Shown here one piece after another: positions 29,496 through 35,796 of a DNA stretch of 35,796 bases. Position 1 is the first letter of the stretch; each line of letters opens with the position of its first letter. Source of the stretch: Cladosporium sp. IMV 00045 (lineage: Eukaryota > Ascomycota > Dothideomycetes > Cladosporiales > Cladosporiaceae); assembly GCA_001931905.2 (NCBI GenBank), contig MSJI02000729.1, positions 1-35,796 on the forward strand. The letters run 5' to 3'. A model generated the notes under the pieces. That model did not search any database. It had not been told where the DNA came from and saw nothing but the letters and a program-made list of their open reading frames with translations. The position numbers and the translations under genes are program-made.

Positions 29496-32158
29496 ATGAG
29501 CGTGATGGAGGCACCCTATACGATCGCCTCGCTGCCGAAGCCACTGGATGCCGAAAATGGCAGTATCTACGCATCGCCGGTCTACAGTTTCCGCGGCCTG
29601 AAGAAGAGGAAGAGGCACGAGGTCGTCGTCGGCATCGATGGAGAGAGCTTGAACATTTACAATGTATGGTTGTCTACGAAGCCACCAGGGTCACATGAAA
29701 CTCACAGTCTTCAGGTTCAATCGCAATCAGTCGCCGCATCATACGCAATTCCGCCTCAATCAAAACTTTGCTGCGCACCTTGCTCGGTCTACCTCAGGCG
29801 CAATGGCGACGCTCCCGCCGAGAGGCACACATACGCAGCGCTCAGGGATGCGCGCTCCCAGTCAAACTGCAAAATCGTTCGCTTCGTGGAGCGTATTGGA
29901 GAGGGTTCTAGTTTCGCGGCACCTGTTAAGAGCGAGGTCAAACTACAGAAATCACCTTTCGCCTTGGAAGCACTGCCGCCTACCAGTGAGGGTACAGCAT
30001 CGTCTACTCAAGTCCTTGTCTCATACGATGACGGTGCAGTCGATTGCATAACTCCGGATGGCGCCCGTATCGACTGGAAGTACGCTGGCAAGGAATCCTC
30101 AAAGCAACAAATCGAGCACGCCACCACCGTGGACTTTGACACTGCAAAGAAGGGTGTTCTGAAAGAACGTCAGGACTTGGCCACTGCCGTATCTGCAACC
30201 ATTTCAGGAACTTCACTCCTCTTCATGCGCATCGCGCGCACCCAGAAAGAGGTCGCCCTCCAAATATTCAAGATCCGCAATGCCTCTCTCCAGCAAGCTG
30301 GTAGCACCGTTTCTGGTCTCGACTTTCTTGAAGCGATCACTTTACCCGAAACCGCAAATGCAGCCTCGGAGGCTGCGACATGGGAACTCCATGCTGCGAC
30401 TGGACAGTTTCCCAACTTTCTGAAGGCAACCTCACAATCTACGACTTGACTACGCTCGCTCCTCGAGTCCAGTCCAAACTTGGCCACAACACCGAGCCTA
30501 TCACGTCTTTCACCCGAACATCCTCCTCTTCCATTCTTGCAATTAGCACTGGCATTGCACGCCTTTACGAGTCTAGGTTCGGCTCAATCCAAGCATCTGT
30601 GCCTTTGACACCGTCTTCAGCTGCTGGACAGAGCAAAAAGCGCAAACGTGAAAGCGGCGTCGACAATGATGCGGGAGTCCGTGTCGTGTCCAGCTTTTCG
30701 GACGTTGGCTTGGTCGCTGCCATTGATGGCACCCAACTCATCTCCTTCCAGGTCAACACAGACGCGAGGGACACTAAGCGGGGAAGGGCCACTGGCTCGT
30801 CTTTGATTGACGCCATTGGAAAGGCTTCGCGTACAGCAGTTGAAGCCTCTCCCTCCAGCGGCGCTAACTGGGACTCTTGGAAATCTAACGTCGACAAACT
30901 GGCTGATGCAAGCGATGTCGAGGCGCTGGAAGAGTTCCTCGTCAAGGATCTTGCACTTCTTTCGGCGGATAGTGCAGACGCACAAGACGATGTCTTCCAG
31001 CTCGCTACTGAATCATACGACCCCAGCCGTGTCGACAGACAAAAGGCACTTTACCTCCTGGGAAAGATCTTCGCCAAGGAAGGAACAACACAGACCCTCA
31101 AACTTGAAGTACGATCACCTATACTTATTCAATGGCTTGCCCTTGCCGGATTCTTGAGCGCGCGCTATCTTTCAAAGACCGTGCAGCAGCAAGTGAGCGC
31201 TGGTGAGCTTGCACGAGCTTTGCAAACAGCCGATGACAGCTTTGAATTACTCCACGACCTGATGGAACTTCCTGTGTTCTTCGATGTGGAAGAGGTTGTT
31301 GAGGCTTTGAAGATCCTGATCGAGTCCCTCGACATTCCTTCTACCGACATCTCCCAGCTCGCCCTCCCACCACCTGCGGACACCGATGCTGATGCTGATG
31401 TCGAAATGGACATCGGCGACGCCGACTCCAACTTCGAAGTCGAAACCCGCGCCGCCGAGAAAGAACTCCGCCAGGCTGTGTCCACTCTCCAAAACGGTCT
31501 GGAAGTGCGTAGCCAATCTCTGCGCCTGATCTTCGCCCGTCTGCGCTCTTTCCCTCAGAAGCTCGTAAAGACTGTCCTCCGCGCCCGCCTCTCACAGAAA
31601 GAACTCGTTTTCTTCATCCAAGTACTCCGCATCGAACTTGCCGAAGGCGGCTGGACATCCCGCTACATCGACGTAGGCAACGACGAATTCGCCAACCGCA
31701 TCGAGGCCAGCGACAAACAAACCGGCAGCACATCCGAGCAGATCAAGCGCCCCTCAGACCAAGCCATCCGCCACATCGGCCACCTGCTCACCTGCGCCAT
31801 CGACGCAATCAGCACCAGCGGCTGGCTCGTCGGCCTCAGCGGCAACGTCGACACAACACAGGAGATCCTCGACAGCGTGCGCGCCGAAGTCTCCGCCAGC
31901 CTGGAGGGCTGTCTCGAGGCGAAGACGCTCGAGCGTCTCCTCGCCGAATTGGAGAAGTACGCCGACGACGCCGAGAAGACCGGTCTCAGCTTGGGTCCGA
32001 TTGAGGATCTGGATGCTGCGGCGCTGCCTCTGGGCTGTCGCGTGGAGAAGAGCAAGAGAAATGCAAGCGGAAAGGAGGGCAAGAAGTCGAGACTGGAAAT
32101 CGCTAGGGAGAAGGACCTGAGGGTTGGCAAATACTCGATTGATAGGATTAGGATTTGA
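29496..32158 (+). CDS. UTP8: U3 snoRNP-associated Utp8, frame broken once
   Basis: Two exons, 29496-29663 and 29715-32158. The intron 29664-29714 (GTATGG...CTTCAG) is 51 nt and keeps the frame. The N-terminal half is a beta-propeller-like domain (VVVGIDGESLNIYN, joined to VQSQSVAASYAIPP, then KLCCAPCSVYLRR and VLVSYDDGAVDCI). At 30408-30413 one base is missing: the first frame ends ATWELHAATGQ and the protein resumes as QLSEGNLTIYDL in the next frame. A basic patch (KKRKRE) follows, then a helical C-terminal half ending in a Lys/Arg-rich tail. With one base added, the length is 870 aa. Utp8 belongs to the t-UTP subcomplex that starts pre-18S rRNA processing in the nucleolus. Assigned from overall resemblance to fungal Utp8. 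Confidence 0.85.
29664..29714 (+). other. 51-nt in-frame intron of UTP8
   Basis: GTATGG donor, CTTCAG acceptor. Length is a multiple of three without stop codons, so retention would only insert 17 residues. Removal restores the conserved NIYNVQSQSVAASYA run. Confidence 0.75.
30408..30413 (+). other. One-base frame loss in UTP8
   Basis: At TTTCCC the conserved protein leaves one frame and continues in the next. One more T or C restores it. No intron of usable length spans the point. Confidence 0.7.
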
Positions 32159-32578
32159 AGGGATATAGATGAGAGATCCATTATCGGAGAGGACTGTTGT
32201 AGAAATAGATATCACCAAACGAGAGAACTTGTATAATCATCAGAATGACTAAACACGCAACGAGTTTGATCACCTTGTCTTATTGCTCTGTTAACGACTC
32301 GTACGAGAATAATTAAAAAGGATGTATGAACACACCACAACAATTAGCAGCGGCGCCATCTCCGCTGACGAAAGTGAAGCTTCGTCGCCACCAAACAATT
32401 TACCAAATGACATTCACATCCATCACCTTGATGGCTATAATCCGCAACCACTCCAACAAACAACATATCGCCAAAACACAAATCAGTGCCACTAACCAAT
32501 ACATCAACTCCCCGAAGCTCGTACACCTCAACGATTCCTCTCACCGCACTCACCTACCCACCAGCATCAACCAAAACC
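32159..32578. other. Intergenic, UTP8 3' flank and PARG-like upstream
   Basis: About 420 bases. An upstream ATG at 32326 opens a long frame, but its first 80 codons are unlike protein and the family's start lies at 32579. Confidence 0.45.
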
Positions 32579-33719
32579 ATGGGCCGCGAAACCCCCTCCA
32601 TAGGCCAACCACCAGCCTCATACCGCAAAAACGCCCGCTCCAAACAAGCAAAAGCAACACTGAACAAAACCATCCCAGCGCTCCTGACCGCCCACCCGCG
32701 CGCAAAGAAAGGCGTACAAGCATCAGAATTGATCGTCGACCCTCCACCATCATCGAGAGAAAACAAAACCGCCCCAACCAACAAAAACAACACCACCAAA
32801 AAAAACAAACCAAACAACACCACAACCTCCCCAACCCACCCACCCTCACCCTCAGCATAACACCCTCCGACCCCCTCTCCGCCGCCCACACCCTCCTACA
32901 CGACCCCTCCACCAACCTCCCAGACCTAACCAACACCCCCCCCCGCGTCGGCATCCTCAACATGGCCTCCCCCCTCACCCCCGGGGGAGGTTTCCTCAAC
33001 GGCTCCAGCACCCCAGAATCCTCCCTGTGCATGCGCACAACCCTCCTCCCCTCCCTTCTCGACTCCTACTACCCGCTCCCCTCCCTCGGCGGCGTGTACA
33101 CGCCCGATGTCCTCGCCTTCCGAGACGAGCGGGGCGAAGACCTCCACAAGCACTCGCGCTGGTTCGTCGACGTGGTATCCGCGGGCATGCTTCGCTTCCC
33201 GGAAGTGGAAATCGACGAAGAAACGGGACGGGGGACGTACGCGAGTTCGAAAGACAGGGAAGAGGTCGTGGGGAAGGTGAGGGGGGTGATGAGGATTTTT
33301 GCGCAGAAGGGGTGCAAAAGGGTGGTCGTGGGGCGTGGGGGTGTGGGGTTTATGGCAATCCGGTAAGGGAGGTGGCGAGGGCTTGGAGGAGGGTGCTGGT
33401 GGGTAGGAAGGGAAGAGGGGAGGGGTGGGAGGGCGTAGAAAGGGTGGTTTTCGCGGTGGGGGATGGGGGGTTGGCGGAGGGGTTTAGGGAGGCGTTTGGG
33501 GAGGGACTGGAGTGGGATGAGGGGGCAGGGACTGAGGATGGAGAAGAGGGAGAGGACGACGAGGAAGAGGAGGAGGATGTTGAGGCGGTGAGGTTAAGGG
33601 AGATGCAGGAGAAGATCGAGGAAATGCATCTACGCATCGAGCAGGCGAAGACGCCGCAGTTGAAAGCTGGGTTGATGTCGATTTTAGCTGGGTTGGAAAG
33701 TCAAGTACCGCAAGACTAA
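32579..33719 (+). CDS. Microbial-type PARG / macrodomain protein (TIGR02452, DUF2263), frame broken twice
   Basis: Starts at the ATG at 32579 (context AACCATGG). The start, MGRETPSIGQPPASYRKNAR then TLNKTIPALL, and ELIVDP are typical of the fungal family. The macrodomain follows: VGILNMASPLTPGGGFLNG, CMRTTLLPSLLDSYYPLPSL, GGVYTPDVLAFRDERG and GAWGCGVYGNPVREVARAWR. Two single bases are missing: at the A8 run 32798-32805, after the disordered linker, and at the G4 run 33330-33333, where VVVG should join AWGCGVYGNP. With both added, the protein is 380 aa. The tail is acidic with a short coiled coil. Relatives hydrolyse poly(ADP-ribose). The catalytic Q-E-E after the GGG loop reads P-E-S here (33013-33021), so activity is uncertain. 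Confidence 0.88.
32798..32805 (+). other. A8 run with one-base frame loss
   Basis: Eight A residues. Nine would carry the N-terminal frame straight into the macrodomain frame. Confidence 0.65.
33330..33333 (+). other. G4 run with one-base frame loss
   Basis: A fifth G would read VVVGAWGCGVYGNP, the conserved end of the macrodomain. Confidence 0.75.
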
Positions 33720-34906
33720 TTGAATAGAACTCAGAGCAAACATCCAAACATTTCATGAACACGTTCAAAGAATGATGAGAAAGCTACTAAAAAATTACTC
33801 AAGCCGGGACTTCAAACCAACCCAGCAAACACCCATCCACTCAAAGACATCGAAAACCCTCCAAAACATCCCCTTCAACCCTCCCACTCAGCGTGAAGAT
33901 CGTGGATCAGAAAAGAACTGAGCGGTCGACGTGCTATGGAGGGAACGTGTTGATTAGAAAGTTAGTGCTAAGGAAACCACACTAGTCCTCAACGTCCATA
34001 GAAACCATTCAATATCAAAAACCCAGAAGGCCGAGAGGAGACACAAGTCCACACGCGAAGATCTGTTCCTCCACACGAAAACACCCAGCTGAAAATGGTC
34101 ATGCAAATGACATCTGGCGAAACTTACTCGTATCGTGGAAAACGGAATTGCTGCGAGATCAAGTAAGCCAGAATGGTCGAAGCGTGAGTGTACATGTATC
34201 AAAAGCAAGTTGCTCGCATGCAGGCCTATGTAGAGAGCTAGCATTAGTTGCGACCAGAAAGATGAGCGGCCACTCAGGAGGAATTCAGGAATCCTCTTAT
34301 TAGCAGGCAAATTAGGATAATTCCAAAGAGCGTCCAAAATCTTGTATACGTGAGCCAAAAATCTCAAGAGCACCAAATGATGGAAAAAGGCCTGAATCTT
34401 GAAATTGGATTTCTGATTGTTCACTTTACAGAAGAAAAGAAATTAGGATTTCGATGGGTGTGCCGGGCAATGGCATCAGACAGTAGGCACTTTGTTTAAA
34501 AAAAGGAAAAAGGTACCAGCACCTCAAGAAAAAAAGACAGTTGACCTCGCAAGCCGCTGCCGCAATAGTGTAAAATGCAACCTCCATTCCATGCCGAAAG
34601 AAAAGGGCGAGCGAGACTTGTTGGAAGAAAGAAGAGCAAGCACCCAAAGTAATCGCCTTACGCCGAGAGCCAGCTGCAAAGAGAAAAAAGCATGACTCGA
34701 TGTTGTTTTAAGAGTACAGCCCAAAGTGCCCTGATGAAAAATTACTCGTTGGATGCGCCAGGCTTGTCCTTTTTCCTGCGAGTCCTTTTTTTGTTTGTGG
34801 GTGGATCTTTTTGGTCAAGTCGTTGTCGTAGCGGACATGTTCGCGTGCTTCCCGAAAGGGTTCTTGTTGTGATTAGACGCTCTGATAATCCGGGTGCGCT
34901 GGGGTT
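33720..34906. other. Long convergent intergenic region
   Basis: About 1.2 kb between the 3' ends of the PARG-like gene and SPG1. A 156-codon minus-strand frame (33954-34424) has hydrophobic stretches but no family and a composition typical of noncoding DNA. No RNA gene recognised. Confidence 0.4.
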
Positions 34907-35796
34907 TCAGCCGACGGACTGGTAAAGCAGAAGGGGTTCGCCGACGTGCTCGATTTCCGGAATCGTGCAACGCAGATCGAAGGCCTTTGACAGAACGATC
35001 TTGAAGATCTGTAGATGTGTGAGTGACTTGCCATCAACACGTAAAAATCCGGAAGCTCTTGCTTACCTTCTGCACGTTGATGCTGTGGCTGGTCGAGCTA
35101 AAAATCAAGCTCGCCTTCATTGCCTTGGCAAAACGCTTCGCCTGAAGTGAGATCTCCTCCTGCTCTTCCCGGGGAAAGTTGACGAAGTGGTCGTACTTGG
35201 TGCCGACCAAGAAAGGGATTGCTGTCTTGTTGAAGCCACGACCTTGGCGGTACCACTCTTTGATCGAGTTGAGAGTGGATTTGCGAGTCAGATCGAACAT
35301 GAAAAGAATGGCTACTGCGTCGTTGCAGACGAGTGGAAGCATGTTGACGAATTCGCGCTGACCACCGAGATCCCAAATAGAAAAGGTGATCTCGGTGTTT
35401 CGAATAGAAATGGTCTTCTCCATGAAATTCACACCTGCCGCTCGGTTAGCTTGATTTGTGCCCAGTATGACAGTTCTGATCCCTTCTTACCAAGCGTCTG
35501 AATGTAGTCCTCATCCCAGCTGCCCTCAACGTACTTGACCATCAAACTGGTCTTGCCGATCTGCGCATCTCCTACCATGCCGACCTTGATGACCACACTC
35601 GAGTTCTTCTGCGCCTGTGACCGATTATCCCCATACTGGCTCCCTTGCGCGTTCGCACTTGGTGGTCTGCTGTTTTCCCGGTCTGGCGTGTTGTCGGCAG
35701 ACTGTGAGTAGGGTCGGTTGAAACCAGTGTCGGAGTAGGATGTCTGGGGGCGCTCGTGATATGTCGGGTTCTGGCTGGGCAGGTTGTTGGCGGTGA
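34907..35796 (-). CDS. SPG1: Septum-promoting GTPase Spg1/Tem1, 5' end outside window
   Basis: Three exons inside the window: 35491-35796 (continues beyond the edge), 35067-35434 and 34907-35008. Introns are 35435-35490 (GTAAGA, GCTAAC, CGGCAG) and 35009-35066 (GTAAGC...TACAG). Ras-type boxes: G1 GDAQIGKTS, switch [12 protein letters not shown]3 WDLGGQ, G4 TKYD, G5 [10 protein letters not shown]. The [17 protein letters not shown] context is specific for Spg1/Tem1, which starts the septation initiation or mitotic exit network at the spindle pole body. The N-terminal extension visible here (over 60 residues, Asn/Ser/Pro/Gln-rich) is longer than in yeasts and usual for filamentous fungi. It ends LLLYQSVG. 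The start codon is not in the window. Confidence 0.96.

Noticed and set aside
32326..32578. Upstream ATG extension of the PARG-like gene
   Set aside because: The extension is unlike protein, and the family's conserved start (MGRE...) is at 32579 in a different frame.
33954..34424. 156-codon minus-strand frame with hydrophobic stretches
   Set aside because: No family, no convincing start context, and located between two convergent gene ends.

Overview
This is nuclear DNA of a filamentous ascomycete (Pezizomycotina). The evidence is short GT-AG introns (50-102 nt) with CTGAC/CTAAC-type branch sites, a dispersed 5S rRNA gene, and housekeeping proteins of fungal type (Spg1 GTPase, Edc3, Pfa3-type DHHC transferase, Utp8, fungal microbial-type PARG). 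A Dothideomycete is my best guess, from protein flavour only. No mobile element, CRISPR array or tRNA could be supported.

Layout. The left third (1-8.7 kb) is accessory in character. It holds a fragment of an acid-phosphatase 3' end, an unknown 423-aa protein with a HET-s-like amyloid motif and a duplicated helical segment, an intact three-exon secreted acid phosphatase, and a gene-poor stretch with one 5S rRNA gene and a few small or orphan open frames. It ends with a SprT-like zinc metalloprotease gene. The remaining 27 kb is dense housekeeping DNA: a four-finger C2H2 protein, the p34/Irc6 adaptin chaperone, SmD3, a DHHC palmitoyltransferase, a MYND protein, a peroxisomal acyl-CoA thioesterase, Edc3, importin alpha, the Elg1 clamp unloader, Utp8, a PARG-like macrodomain protein, and Spg1 cut by the right edge. 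Most genes are on the minus strand. PFA3, UTP8 and the PARG-like gene are on plus, giving divergent pairs SMD3/PFA3 and ELG1/UTP8.

Themes. RNA metabolism is strong (SmD3 in splicing, Edc3 in decapping, Utp8 in rRNA processing, 5S rRNA). Genome maintenance is represented by Elg1, the SprT-like protease and the PARG-like protein. ELG1 and the SprT-like gene both carry ACGCGT (MCB-type) elements upstream, which suggests G1/S co-regulation.

Sequence quality. ELG1, UTP8 and the PARG-like gene are each broken by one-base frame losses, five in total. Every one is the same type (one base missing), and most fall at or beside a homopolymer run, while conserved protein continues in the next frame. I read this as homopolymer under-calling rather than gene death. 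A small signal-peptide frame at 7.3 kb may have the same problem. A second tier of observations covers possibly altered catalytic motifs in the phosphatase and the PARG-like protein.
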